Shown: positions 23,035 through 31,456 of the stretch, piece after piece
Layout of the letters: each line of letters starts with the position of its first letter
Position numbering within the stretch: the first letter of the stretch is position 1
Source of the DNA: Bryobacterales bacterium
Lineage (GTDB): Bacteria; Acidobacteriota; Terriglobia; Bryobacterales; Bryobacteraceae
Direction: 5' to 3'
DNA: 46,388 bases
Assembly (NCBI GenBank): GCA_020847045.1
Contig: JADLCT010000042.1
Span: forward strand, 1 to 46,388
The notes under the pieces: generated by a model
Database searches by the model: none
Told to the model about the DNA's origin: nothing
Seen by the model: the letters and a program-made list of their open reading frames with translations, nothing else
Program-made: the position numbers and the translations under genes

Positions 23035-24540
23035 ATGCGGCCTGATCTTCCCCACACGTTGGGCGCGCTGCGCCGGAGCGTATTTTCCGAGGCCAAACTG
23101 GGCCGGCGATCGGTTAAGGACGAGTTGCGGGCGAACCTGATCGCGCGGCTGAAATCGGGCGAAGAGCTGTTTCCCGGCATTGTGGGCTACGAGGACACGG
23201 TGACGCCGCAAATCGTGAACGCCGTGCTTTCGCGCCACAATTTCATTCTGCTGGGGCTGCGCGGGCAGGCCAAGACGCGTCTGATCCGCATGTTGACCAC
23301 GCTGCTGGACGAGGCCGTACCGTACGTGGCCGGCACGGAGACGCGCGACAATCCCTACCAGCCGCTGTCGCGCCAGGCCAAGCTGATGATCGCCGAGATG
23401 GGCGACGACACGCCGGTGGACTGGCTGTCGCGCGAGCAACGGTATGTGGAAAAGCTGGCCACGCCGGATGTGACGATCGCCGACATGATCGGCGACATCG
23501 ATCCGATCAAGGCGGCGCGCCAGGGCCATACTTTGAGCGACGAGCTGACGATGCACTATGGCCTGCTGCCCCGGGCCAACCGCGGGATTTTCGCCATCAA
23601 CGAACTGCCGGACCTGGCGGGCAAGATCCAGGTGGGCCTGTTCAACATCATGCAAGAGGGCGACGTGCAGATTAAAGGCTATCCGGTGCGGCTGGCGCTG
23701 GACGTGCTGCTGGCCTTCACGGCCAACCCGGAGGACTACACGGCGCGCGGCAAGATCATCACGCCGCTGAAGGACCGCATTGGCAGCGAGATTCGGACGC
23801 ACTATCCAGCCACCGTGGAACAGGGCATGGCGATTACGGCGCAGGAGTCCTGGACGCGGCGTGACAAGACGGTCGAAGTGGCCGTGCCGGGCTTTGTGCG
23901 CGAGGTGGTGGAGTCGATCGCCTTTCTGGCGCGCGAGGACAAGAAGATCGACAAGCGCTCCGGCGTGTCGCAGCGGCTGCCGATCACGGTGCTGGAAAAC
24001 GCGGTGTCCAACGCCGAGCGGCGCGCGCTGCGGGCGGGCGAGAAGGAGACGGCGGCGCGCGTGGTGGACGTGTTCGCGGCGATGCCTTCGATGACGGGCA
24101 AGATCGAGCTGGAGTACGAGGGCGAATTGAAGGGCGGCGAATCGGTGGCGCGCGAGCTGATTCGCGGCGCCGTGGGCCGCGTCTTCACGCACTACTACGA
24201 TGGCGTCGATTTCAAGCAGATCATCCAGTGGTTCGATCTGGGGGGCTCGCTGCAACTGGACGAGACCGCGCCGGCCAGATCGTTGATCAAGGAGCTGGCC
24301 TCGATTCAGGGGCTGATGGACAAGACGGGCGCGCTGGGAATTGGCCCCGGAGCGGCCACGGCCGAACGCGCGGCGGCGGCGGAGTTTGTACTGGAGGGCT
24401 TATACGCCCACCGGCGCATCAACCGCAGCGAGGACCGCGTGTTCAGCTCCGACGGAAAACGGCGGGAGCCGGCGGCCGGACGCGAGCGGGACGCAGGCGA
24501 GGAGCCGCGGCGGCGCGGCTCGAAACGGGACTACCAGTGA
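23035..24540 (+). CDS. AAA+ ATPase of the magnesium-chelatase (ChlI-like) type
   Basis: The 501-residue protein is an AAA+ ATPase with a ChlI/MoxR-like layout: FPGIVGYEDTVTPQIVNAVLSRHNFILLGLRGQAKTR (Walker A region near residues 74-81), then ANRGIFAINELPDL (Walker B region) and a sensor region with TANPEDYTARGKIITPLKDRI. Walker A reads GLRGQAKT and Walker B ends NE instead of DE, which lowers the certainty that it is a standard ATPase, although these variants appear family-typical. The C-terminal 100 residues are charged. The next gene starts inside its stop codon (GTGA overlap) and encodes a VWA protein, so the two are a classic AAA+/VWA pair acting on an unknown client. Confidence 0.8.
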   Translation: MRPDLPHTLGALRRSVFSEAKLGRRSVKDELRANLIARLKSGEELFPGIVGYEDTVTPQIVNAVLSRHNFILLGLRGQAKTRLIRMLTTLLDEAVPYVAGTETRDNPYQPLSRQAKLMIAEMGDDTPVDWLSREQRYVEKLATPDVTIADMIGDIDPIKAARQGHTLSDELTMHYGLLPRANRGIFAINELPDLAGKIQVGLFNIMQEGDVQIKGYPVRLALDVLLAFTANPEDYTARGKIITPLKDRIGSEIRTHYPATVEQGMAITAQESWTRRDKTVEVAVPGFVREVVESIAFLAREDKKIDKRSGVSQRLPITVLENAVSNAERRALRAGEKETAARVVDVFAAMPSMTGKIELEYEGELKGGESVARELIRGAVGRVFTHYYDGVDFKQIIQWFDLGGSLQLDETAPARSLIKELASIQGLMDKTGALGIGPGAATAERAAAAEFVLEGLYAHRRINRSEDRVFSSDGKRREPAAGRERDAGEEPRRRGSKRDYQ

Positions 24541-25772
24541 AACGCGTCACCTATTCGCGGTACACGGGCGAGGATCTGGGCATCAGCGCCGAGGACCTGA
24601 TGCGGGCGCTGGCCGATTATTTTCTGCAAAGCGGCTTTCAGAACCCGTACGAAGGCTTCCAGGAGTTCGACCCGGAGTCCATGGAGGCGTTGAAGCAGGC
24701 CATCGAACGGGCGCTCGAAAGCGGCGAGCTGTTCGACCAGGACCAGGCGGCGCAGATGCGCGAGCGGCTGGAAAACATGACGCTGGAGGACCGCGAGAGC
24801 CTGCTCGACCGGCTGGTGCGGAAGATGGTGGACGAGGGCTACCTCAATGTGGACGAGCCTGGCGAGCCCCGGCAAGCGGGGCCGGGCGGCGTGGGCCCGC
24901 CGCAGGAGGCCCGCTTTGCCCTCACCTCGCAATCGGTGGACTTCCTCGGTTTCAGGACGCTGAAGGACCTGCTGGGGTCGCTGGGACGGGCCAGTTTCGG
25001 CGCGCACGACACGCGCGAACTGGCCACGGGCATCGACGCGAGCGGCGGCTCGAAGCCCTACGAGTTCGGCGACACGCTGAACCTGGACATTCCGGCGACG
25101 CTGTTTTCCGCTATGCAGCGCGAGGGCGTGCAGGTGCCCCTGGATCTGGACTACCCCGACCTGCACGTGCACCGGAGCGAGTATCAAAGCTCCTGCGCGA
25201 CGGTGCTGATGCTGGACTGCAGCCACAGCATGATCCTGTACGGAGAGGACCGCTTCACGCCGGCCAAGCGCGTGGCGATGGCCCTGGCGCATCTGATCCG
25301 CACCCAGTATCCCGGCGATTCGCTGGACTGCGTGCTGTTTCACGACTCGGCCGAGCAGCTACGAGTGAGCGAACTGGCACGCGTGCAGGTGGGTCCGTAC
25401 TACACCAATACCCGCGACGGCCTGATTCTGGCACAGCGCCTGCTGGAGCGGCAGAAAAAGGACATGCGGCAGATCATCATGATCACCGATGGGAAGCCTT
25501 CGGCGCTGACATTGGAAGACGGGCGGATCTACAAGAACGCGTTCGGCCTGGATCCGCTGGTGATCTCCAAGACACTCGAAGAGGTGAACCACTGCAAACG
25601 GCGGGGCATCCTCATCAACACCTTCATGCTGGCCAGCGACTACCACCTGGTGCAGTTCGTGCAGAAGGTGACCGAAATGTGCCGGGGCAAGGCCTACTTC
25701 ACCACGCCCTACACGCTGGGCCAGTATCTGTTGATGGACTACATGAACAGAAAATCGCGAGCGGTGCACTAG
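24537..25772 (+). CDS. VWA domain protein paired with the AAA+ ATPase
   Basis: The 411-residue protein has a charged, helical N-terminal half (residues 1-170, including the segment rich in EDLMRAL, ERLENM and DRLVRKM) and a C-terminal von Willebrand factor A domain. The metal ion-dependent adhesion site DCSHS starts at Asp227, and the ITDG motif follows. The ending [21 protein letters not shown] suggests a conserved interaction tail. The start is GTG at 24537, overlapping the upstream stop by four bases. Together with the AAA+ protein it forms the ATPase plus metal-binding adaptor arrangement used by magnesium chelatase and MoxR systems. It ends convergently to the SPOR gene. Confidence 0.85.
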   Translation: MKRVTYSRYTGEDLGISAEDLMRALADYFLQSGFQNPYEGFQEFDPESMEALKQAIERALESGELFDQDQAAQMRERLENMTLEDRESLLDRLVRKMVDEGYLNVDEPGEPRQAGPGGVGPPQEARFALTSQSVDFLGFRTLKDLLGSLGRASFGAHDTRELATGIDASGGSKPYEFGDTLNLDIPATLFSAMQREGVQVPLDLDYPDLHVHRSEYQSSCATVLMLDCSHSMILYGEDRFTPAKRVAMALAHLIRTQYPGDSLDCVLFHDSAEQLRVSELARVQVGPYYTNTRDGLILAQRLLERQKKDMRQIIMITDGKPSALTLEDGRIYKNAFGLDPLVISKTLEEVNHCKRRGILINTFMLASDYHLVQFVQKVTEMCRGKAYFTTPYTLGQYLLMDYMNRKSRAVH

Positions 25773-25814
25773 ACTCCGCAAACTCGCGCGCCGCTCGCGG
25801 ACAGAAGGAGACAG

Positions 25815-26417
25815 TCAGTATTTCTTAGGGAACGGATTGAAGCCGAGGCTCTTGAGCCGGGCTTCGGTTTGCGAGGGCATCGGCTGCGCGCCGAGCGGCC
25901 CCACCAGGACGCGGTACACGGCCGGACTGGCGCCGGGGGCGCGCCGCGCGGCGAAACCCTTGTCGCGCAGATACTGCACCGAGACATCCGCCATGCCCTT
26001 GTCCACGCTGGCCACCTGATAATAGATGGCGCCCGGCGCGGGTGTGAGGTCCTCGTTCGCCGGCCTGGCTTCCTGTGGCGCGGCGGCCGGTTTCGGATCC
26101 ACCACGATCACCTGCTCAGCGGCGCGTGAGGGCGCCGCCGGGGCGGCTTGCACGGGCGGGCGCACCGGGGCTGCCGTTTGCCGCGCCTGGACCGGTTCCG
26201 GCGCCGGCGCGGGCGTTGTGGCGCGTCCTGCGACATAGCTCAGCGTGGCGACCAGAGTCGTGAAGGCGATTACCATGAAGGCCGTCGCGGCCAACTGCTT
26301 GTTGCCCAGAATCAGCCGGGAGTCTTCCGGTGTGAGTGGCGGGGCCAGCGGCGGCGGTGTGGCGTTGCTGGCTGGCGTGGATTCCCGAAGCGTGGTTTCC
26401 GACACGGTACTGAACAC
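25815..26417 (-). CDS. SPOR-domain membrane protein
   Basis: The 200-residue protein has a short cytoplasmic N-terminus rich in Pro and Thr, one transmembrane segment (LAATAFMVIAFTTLVATLSYVAG), a long Pro/Ala periplasmic linker, and a C-terminal SPOR domain of about 70 residues (YYQVASVDKGMADVSVQYLRDKGFAA to the end), which binds denuded glycan strands at the septum in related proteins. It probably acts in cell division or cell-wall remodelling. The GTG start has a strong ribosome site, AGGAGG, with an eight-base gap. It has a long untranslated stretch upstream of its start (26418-26712) and is convergent with the VWA gene. Confidence 0.83.
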   Translation of the reverse strand: MFSTVSETTLRESTPASNATPPPLAPPLTPEDSRLILGNKQLAATAFMVIAFTTLVATLSYVAGRATTPAPAPEPVQARQTAAPVRPPVQAAPAAPSRAAEQVIVVDPKPAAAPQEARPANEDLTPAPGAIYYQVASVDKGMADVSVQYLRDKGFAARRAPGASPAVYRVLVGPLGAQPMPSQTEARLKSLGFNPFPKKY

Positions 26418-26712
26418 GGCGTTGACCTCCTGGAGATTCTTTGGAACGGCGGCGGAAACGGCTTCCTCCGGCCTTTACAAAAGGGAGATCGGCGGCGGGG
26501 GAGCGCGACTTTAGGGGCCGTAGGAAAAAAATCGTATGACCTCCTAAGGCCAAAACCTTACGCCCAGGGGACCCCACAAGCACCAGCGCCGTCCGCGATC
26601 ACCACGGATAAGGATCCAGATTCAATTTGTTTTCTTAAACTTGCAGTTCGTTCCCCGGCGGCCCGCCCATACGCCTCCCCGATTGTGTGTTCGTGAGGAG
26701 CCGTCCAACGTT
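26418..26712. other. Intergenic stretch between the SPOR gene and the gene at 26713
   Basis: About 295 bases without a coding region. On the minus strand it holds the SPOR ribosome site and a second AGGAGG-like site near 26540, and a small TAAGG/CCTTA hairpin. I see no clear promoter, terminator or RNA family. Confidence 0.3.
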
Positions 26713-27117
26713 GTGAAAAACAAGAAACGAAAGAAGTCGAATCAGCACGTTGAGACGGCTGGCTCCGCTGAGCCGCGGGAGCCTGGGGCTGGCGGCGCGC
26801 CAGCTCACCGCACGGTGCGCGATGGGGCTGTGGAACTGGCCATGGCGGTGGCGAGTTTGACAGCCCTGGTCCGCGTGGACGCCTCGCGCGACCCTTTCAT
26901 GACCAACCCGGCGGATCTGTTCGAGCGCACCTTTTCTAATGTAGGCCTCGACGACAACCAGATGGAGCTGCTGCGCGAGGAGCTGCGGCTCTCGCTCCCC
27001 TGCATTGCCGGCGATCTGGCCGCGCACGCCGCGGATTTGGACCGGGCCGGGCTGAGGATTGGCAGCTACGCGGCCTTTCTACACGCCGCACTGCGCGCGG
27101 CTTCGTACGGGGATTGA
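26713..27117 (+). CDS. Small protein of unknown function
   Basis: I do not recognise a family. The 134-residue protein begins with a lysine-rich segment (VVKNKKRKKSNQ) and an Ala/Gly/Pro linker, then a helical body with the segment RDPFMTNPADLFERTFSNVGLDDNQMELLREELRL. No transmembrane helix is evident. GTG 26713 is the chosen start, with GAGGAG about 15 bases upstream; a longer frame from 26641 is possible but gives an unlikely N-terminus. The coding pattern is clear up to the stop. It is followed by the secreted unknown at 27149 on the same strand. Confidence 0.5.
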   Translation: MKNKKRKKSNQHVETAGSAEPREPGAGGAPAHRTVRDGAVELAMAVASLTALVRVDASRDPFMTNPADLFERTFSNVGLDDNQMELLREELRLSLPCIAGDLAAHAADLDRAGLRIGSYAAFLHAALRAASYGD

Positions 27118-27148
27118 CGCGCGCCGCGCCGGAAGGATCAAACATAGA

Positions 27149-28381
27149 ATGAGCTCGAATGCGCGTGTGTGGGGATTCTTGTGCCTGCTGGCGGCGCTGC
27201 TGTGCGCGGTTGCCCGTCCGTCGGATCTGCCCGCCGTCTCGTTGGTGGAGGCGTTTGCGGGTGGTGGCGTCGAGTACGCCGAGGTGACCTTCACCACCGC
27301 CGTGGAGTGGGCGCGCGTACGGGGGGCGCGCGCGCAGAGTTCCACCGAAGCGGGCCGGTGGGAAGAGCGCGAGGTGGCCTCGTGGGCGGCTCTGGGCGGG
27401 AGGCCGCGCCAGTTGCGGGTGATGTTGGCGGCCGGGACGCCGCAGGCCCATACGCTGCTGCGCGTGTGCGTGTCGCTGGAGACGGGCGCGGGGCAACCCG
27501 TGCGGGAGACATGCGGGCAGGCGCGATGGGAGCGCGAAGCGGCGGCGGAGTTGCGGCGTGCGCTCGACGGCTTGTCGCGGCTACCCAAAACCGAGCGGGA
27601 AAAGAGCGTGCTGGCCAGTGTCTACATGTCGCGCCAGCAGGGCTCGACGGTGGGCTCGGCCGATATCAGCCTGGTGCGAAGCGACGCGGGCGCCCGGGAT
27701 GTGAGCTACTTCGTGCGTTTGAAACGTGGTTCGCTGGCGGGGATGGACCCGCATCACATGGAAGCGGGCGGCATGTGGCGGCGCAGCATCCTGATGCACC
27801 GGGCCGAACGGGCCCTCGTAAGGAAAGCCCTGCGGCGCGGCGATTGGGCCGGTGGCGCCGGGGCGCTCCAGGAGTTGCAGTCGAAATGGTTTGCCGGGCA
27901 CACGGTTGAGGTGGGCGTGAAGCTGGAAGGCGACGCCTCCGGAGTGAACCGCTGGCTCGGCCTGGTGGATGCGGGATGGGGCCTGCAGTCCACCACCCGG
28001 CGGGTGAACCTGCCGGACGCGCCGGGCTGGTTCCGCTTCCGGCTATTAGCCGCGGGCGTGGAAGCCGGCCGGGAGCAGGCGCGGGTGAAGTGGGGGGCGG
28101 GCGCGGCGCTGATGATTGCGCCGCGAGAGCAGACCGCCCCCATTCGCCGCTGGGAGTTTACGGCAGAGGCCGTGGGCCGCTGGCTGGCGCGGCCGGAGTG
28201 GGGACGGCGCGGGGTGCGGGCCTGGCTGCAAGCCGACGCCAAGGCCTTCTTCGCCGGGACAGGCGCCATGCGCTACGGTCTGCGTCTCAGTCTGCAACGG
28301 GGCGCTCTGCCTCCGCTGTTCGCGCCGGTGAACAGCGTGCAGCTTGGCTTCGTCGCCGAATCGGCCGGCGCCGCGGAGTAG
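27149..28381 (+). CDS. Secreted protein of unknown function
   Basis: I recognise no family in this 410-residue protein. It has a signal peptide (MSSNARVWGFLCLLAALLCAVARPSDL) and is rich in Arg, Trp and Ala, with several short segments of alternating hydrophobic and charged residues that suggest beta structure. ATG 27149 lies 11 bases after GGAAGG. The gene follows the small unknown 26713-27117 and ends six bases before the convergent RNase T2 gene. Both GC content and codon use look like the neighbours, with no sign of recent transfer. Confidence 0.6.
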   Translation: MSSNARVWGFLCLLAALLCAVARPSDLPAVSLVEAFAGGGVEYAEVTFTTAVEWARVRGARAQSSTEAGRWEEREVASWAALGGRPRQLRVMLAAGTPQAHTLLRVCVSLETGAGQPVRETCGQARWEREAAAELRRALDGLSRLPKTEREKSVLASVYMSRQQGSTVGSADISLVRSDAGARDVSYFVRLKRGSLAGMDPHHMEAGGMWRRSILMHRAERALVRKALRRGDWAGGAGALQELQSKWFAGHTVEVGVKLEGDASGVNRWLGLVDAGWGLQSTTRRVNLPDAPGWFRFRLLAAGVEAGREQARVKWGAGAALMIAPREQTAPIRRWEFTAEAVGRWLARPEWGRRGVRAWLQADAKAFFAGTGAMRYGLRLSLQRGALPPLFAPVNSVQLGFVAESAGAAE

Positions 28382-28387
28382 CGGCGG

Positions 28388-29020
28388 TTACCGCACAGGG
28401 CGAAGCAGAACCTTTTCCGCCGGGCACTGGTCGCGCACGTCGCGGCCGCAGGGGCGCGGCTTGCCGTCCCTGGTGAAACACACGCGCAGCTCGCGCAGGT
28501 TCCGGCCGGAGCAGACAACGGCGAGCGAGGCCGGAGACAGCGGCGGGTTGGCGTCGAGAAAGCGCTTCTTCAACGCGGCTGGTTCGATCAGCACGGCCGT
28601 GGCCGGCTGCTGGAACTCGCGCGGAATGCGAACAGAGGAGTAAAAGCGGCGCACCGCGCCGAAGTAGTCCTCAGGCGTGAGGCCGGAGCAGGCGCCGTGC
28701 GCGGTCCATTCGTGCCGCACCAGAGCCGGGCTGGGCATAATATCGAGCATCGCGGAAACGGTACCGCGCGAGACGTTCTGGCTGGTGGGGCATCGCGAAG
28801 GGTAGCCCTTCTCGAATTGCGGCCACAAACCGTGCGTGACGAATCCATAGCGGCGCTCGACGCACTGCAGGCGGTCCCGCCCGCCGTCGCGCGAGGCGCA
28901 GTATTCGGGCGACCAGGAAAGCGCCAGCAGGTAGTAGTCGAATCGCCCCGGCTGCTGCGCGCGAACAGGCTGCGGCGCGGCGCAAACGGCCAGCAGAAAC
29001 AACGGCAACGCGGCGCGCAC
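28388..29020 (-). CDS. Ribonuclease T2 family protein, exported
   Basis: The 210-residue protein has a signal peptide (MRAALPLFLLAVCAAPQPVRAQ) and both conserved active-site segments of RNase T2: VTHGLWPQ with His63, and HEWTAHGAC with His103, Glu104-equivalent region and His108. Six or more cysteines fit disulfide bonds in the periplasm. It would cleave RNA endonucleolytically outside the cytoplasm, probably for phosphate or nucleotide scavenging. The GTG start is used because a GGGGAG site lies seven bases upstream; the TTG at 29044 would overlap pheA. It begins two bases after the pheA stop, so the two are co-transcribed. Confidence 0.87.
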   Translation of the reverse strand: MRAALPLFLLAVCAAPQPVRAQQPGRFDYYLLALSWSPEYCASRDGGRDRLQCVERRYGFVTHGLWPQFEKGYPSRCPTSQNVSRGTVSAMLDIMPSPALVRHEWTAHGACSGLTPEDYFGAVRRFYSSVRIPREFQQPATAVLIEPAALKKRFLDANPPLSPASLAVVCSGRNLRELRVCFTRDGKPRPCGRDVRDQCPAEKVLLRPVR

Positions 29021-29022
29021 TC

Positions 29023-29868
29023 TCAATCTCCCCTCGGATAACAACCCAGCACCTTCACCATGTCGGCCACCTCGCTCAAGTGCGACAGGGCGTGGCGCAC
29101 CGCCGCTTCCTCGGTGTGGCCCAGGAAGTCGGCATAAAAAAGATACTCCCAGCGGCGGCCTTTGAAGGGCCGCGATTCAATCTTATTCAGATCGATGTCG
29201 CGCAGGGCCAGAGCGGCCAGGGCGCGGAACAACGCCCCGGGAACGTTGCGCACGGTGAATACCAGCGTCGTCTTATAGCCGCGTTTGGGCGCGCGCGCGG
29301 ACTTGGGCACGGGCTTCCGGCGCAGCAGGAAGAAGCGCGTGTAGTTCTCCTTGTCGTCCTCGATGGACCGCTTCACAATGCGGCAGCCATAGAGCTCGGC
29401 CGCCAGCGCGCCGGCGATGGCCGCCGCCCCTTCGGGCCGCTCTTCGGAGATCATCTTCACGCTGCCGGCCGTGTCATAGAAGGTCGCTTTCTCGATGTCC
29501 GGATGCTCGCGGAAGAAGTTCAGGCATTGATTCAACGCCACCGGATGCGAGTAAACCCGGCGCACCGAGGCGGCCTTGACGCCGGCGGGCACGATGAGGT
29601 TGTGCACAATGCGGACGCTGGTTTCGCCGACGATGGGCAGGTTGAAGCGCAGCAGGTGGTCGTAGTTTTCGTGCACGGAGCCGTGCAGCGTATTTTCAAT
29701 GGGCACCATCGCGCCGCGCACCCGGCCTTCGGCCAGCGCCGTGAACATGGCCTCGAAGCTGGGACAAGGAACGGCCGTGGCCGAGGCTCCCAGAAGCTGG
29801 CGTATCGCCATGTGGCTGAAGGCGCCCAGTTCTCCCTGGAAGGCGATGCGGTCGGAACGGGTAGGCAT
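29023..29868 (-). CDS. pheA: Prephenate dehydratase
   Basis: The 281-residue protein converts prephenate to phenylpyruvate in phenylalanine synthesis. The catalytic dehydratase domain starts IAFQGELGAFSHMAIRQLL and carries the conserved TFYDTAGSVKMI segment; the C-terminal ACT domain (KTTLVFTVRNVPGALFRALAALALRDIDLNKIESRPFKGRRWEYLFYADF) with the ESRP motif provides phenylalanine feedback. It has no chorismate mutase domain, so it is the monofunctional type. It follows ubiX with a 42-base gap and is followed immediately by the RNase T2 gene. Confidence 0.94.
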   Translation of the reverse strand: MPTRSDRIAFQGELGAFSHMAIRQLLGASATAVPCPSFEAMFTALAEGRVRGAMVPIENTLHGSVHENYDHLLRFNLPIVGETSVRIVHNLIVPAGVKAASVRRVYSHPVALNQCLNFFREHPDIEKATFYDTAGSVKMISEERPEGAAAIAGALAAELYGCRIVKRSIEDDKENYTRFFLLRRKPVPKSARAPKRGYKTTLVFTVRNVPGALFRALAALALRDIDLNKIESRPFKGRRWEYLFYADFLGHTEEAAVRHALSHLSEVADMVKVLGCYPRGD

Positions 29869-29910
29869 GATCGTGTGGTGTGGCGAACCCTCCCAGTGTA
29901 CGGCGGCGGG

Positions 29911-30492
29911 TTATGCTTCGTCGCCAGGACGCCAGCGGCGGGCCTCGGGCAGAGGGCAGCCGATCAGGTCGAGCACGCGCTCGAGGCTGTGATCGACGAT
30001 GTCCTGCACGGTGCGCGGCTTGTGATAGAAGCCGGGAATGGGTGGGGCGATGATGGCGCCCATCTCGGTCAGAGCCGTCATGGTGCGCAGGTGGCCCAGG
30101 TGGAACGGCGTCTCGCGCACCATCAGGACAACGCGGCGGCGCTCCTTCAGCGCCACATCGGCCGCGCGGATGAGCAGGTTCGAGCTGATGCCGGCCGCCA
30201 GCGCGCTCATGGTGTGAATGGAACAGGGCGCAATCACCACGGCGTCGGCGGCCGAGGAGCCCGAAGCGATGGCCGCCCCAATGTCCTCCACCGCGTAGTG
30301 ATGATGCGCCAGGGCGCGAATCTCGGCCGCGCGCTGTCCGGTTTCCAGAAATGCCGTGCGTTCGCCGCTGCGCGTCAGAATCAGGTGCGTCTCCACGCCG
30401 GCAAAGGTGCGCAGCTTTTCAAGCAGGCGGAGGCCATAAATGGAGCCGGAAGCTCCTGAGATGCCCACCACGATTTTTCTGGAATTGTGCAT
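29911..30492 (-). CDS. ubiX: Flavin prenyltransferase UbiX
   Basis: The 193-residue protein is UbiX, which attaches a dimethylallyl group to FMN to make the prenylated flavin used by UbiD-type decarboxylases. The start KIVVGISGASGSIYGLRLLEKL, the SIHTMSALAAGISSNLLIRAADVALKERRRVVLMVRETPFHLGHLRTM segment and IIAPPIPGFYHKPRTVQDIVDH are typical. No ubiD is in this window. UbiD-like decarboxylases act late in menaquinone or ubiquinone synthesis, which is consistent with the mqn genes a few kilobases away. It heads the ubiX-pheA-RNase T2 set and is divergent from the XRE regulator. Confidence 0.94.
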   Translation of the reverse strand: MHNSRKIVVGISGASGSIYGLRLLEKLRTFAGVETHLILTRSGERTAFLETGQRAAEIRALAHHHYAVEDIGAAIASGSSAADAVVIAPCSIHTMSALAAGISSNLLIRAADVALKERRRVVLMVRETPFHLGHLRTMTALTEMGAIIAPPIPGFYHKPRTVQDIVDHSLERVLDLIGCPLPEARRWRPGDEA

Positions 30493-30507
30493 GTTTTTAA
30501 AAGGTCT

Positions 30508-30530
30508 GTTCTGAATCTAGAACAATTCAG
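30508..30530. promoter_or_regulatory. Nested palindromes between ubiX and the XRE regulator
   Basis: GTTCT and AGAAC form a 5-bp inverted repeat (30508-30523), and CTGAAT and ATTCAG form a second, offset inverted repeat (30511-30530). They lie between the divergent starts, so an operator is likely. The regulator that binds is unknown; the neighbouring XRE protein is the simplest candidate. Confidence 0.4.
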
Positions 30531-30543
30531 GCTCCCAGCGTTC

Positions 30544-30572
30544 TTGCGGGGCGAATATGCGGCGAGTATACT
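30544..30572 (+). promoter_or_regulatory. Candidate promoter of the XRE regulator
   Basis: TTGCGG (30544-30549), 17 bases, then TATACT (30567-30572). The first in-frame ATG is more than 60 bases downstream, so unlike several other genes this mRNA has a leader, which holds a small CCGGC/GCCGG hairpin. Confidence 0.5.
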
Positions 30573-30676
30573 ACGGGTTGCAGCTTTGAAGACTCCCTGG
30601 TGTTCTGATTTTGGGCGGAACCGGCCTTACGCCGGCAATGGAGGGACGGCGCGCCCGGAGCACGCCGCCGGCTGAC

Positions 30677-31456
30677 ATGGAGGAAGCGGGCCAGAAGCTG
30701 AAACGCGTGCGCGAACGCCTGAATATGCGCTTTCGCGACGTTGAGGAAGCCAGTTTGCTGATTGCCGGCCGGCACAACAGCGACGAGTTCGCCATCCCCA
30801 TCAGCCGCCTGTCGGACATCGAAAACAAGGGTGTGGTTCCGCCCGTGTTCCGTCTGTACACGCTGAGCGCCATCTACCGTCTGGATTTCAGCGAACTGCT
30901 GCAATGGTACGGCGTCGATCTGACGCAACTGCCCGGCGACGCGGCGGCCATCCCCGTTGAGCGCACGCATATGATCGGGTTCCCGGCGCCGGAATTCGGC
31001 ACGGCCCTGTTTCCTCTGGCCCTGGACCCGGGCATCGACACCACGAAAACCACCTACCTCAGCCGCCTCATTCAGCGCTGGGGCACGCTGCCGCTGATGC
31101 TGTTGAGCGGGTTGGATCCCAAGAATCACCGCTATGCTTTTATCGGCACGGACGACTGGACGATGTATCCTTTGCTGCAACCCGGCGCACTCGTGCAAAT
31201 CGATGAAAGCAAACGACGTGTGCAGAATGTAGGATGGTCGAACGAGTTCGAGCGGCCAATCTATTTTCTGGAGCATCGGGAAGGCTACATCTGTTCGTGG
31301 GCGTCTACGGTGAACGACACGCTGATCGTGATCCCGCACCCTGCCTCCGAGGAACAGCCGCGCGTGTTTCCACAGGGCGACGTGGACATTCTGGGCCAGG
31401 TGGCCGGTCTGGCTACTCGCTGGGATCCGAACGTCCGGCGCCGCATTCGTTCCTGA
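30677..31456 (+). CDS. XRE-family regulator with a LexA-like sensor domain
   Basis: The 259-residue protein starts with a helix-turn-helix of the XRE type (residues 1-80: GQKLKRVRERLNMRFRDVEEAS to IYRLDFSELLQWYG). The C-terminal half resembles the S24/LexA-like beta domain (DDWTMYPLLQPGALVQIDE, then ERPIYFLEHREGYICSW and DVDILGQVAGLATRW), but the serine nucleophile and catalytic lysine are absent; Trp161 stands where GDSM would be. It may sense a ligand or a partner rather than cut itself. ATG 30677 begins at the family-like MEEAGQKLKR; ATG 30638 or TTG 30611 are alternatives. Its 3' end overlaps the gene 31413-31868 by 44 bp on the other strand. Confidence 0.75.
   Translation: MEEAGQKLKRVRERLNMRFRDVEEASLLIAGRHNSDEFAIPISRLSDIENKGVVPPVFRLYTLSAIYRLDFSELLQWYGVDLTQLPGDAAAIPVERTHMIGFPAPEFGTALFPLALDPGIDTTKTTYLSRLIQRWGTLPLMLLSGLDPKNHRYAFIGTDDWTMYPLLQPGALVQIDESKRRVQNVGWSNEFERPIYFLEHREGYICSWASTVNDTLIVIPHPASEEQPRVFPQGDVDILGQVAGLATRWDPNVRRRIRS

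Noticed and set aside
22597..24255. 552-codon frame antisense to the DoxX and AAA+ genes
   Set aside because: It runs through two well-supported genes and shows no domain.
23035..24540. AAA+ protein as a dead ATPase because of GLRGQAKT and NE motifs
   Set aside because: These variants appear characteristic of this branch of the family, so I do not call it inactive.
30578..30589. TTG start five bases after the TATACT box for the XRE gene
   Set aside because: It is in frame but meets TGA after three codons, so this gene is not leaderless by that rule.
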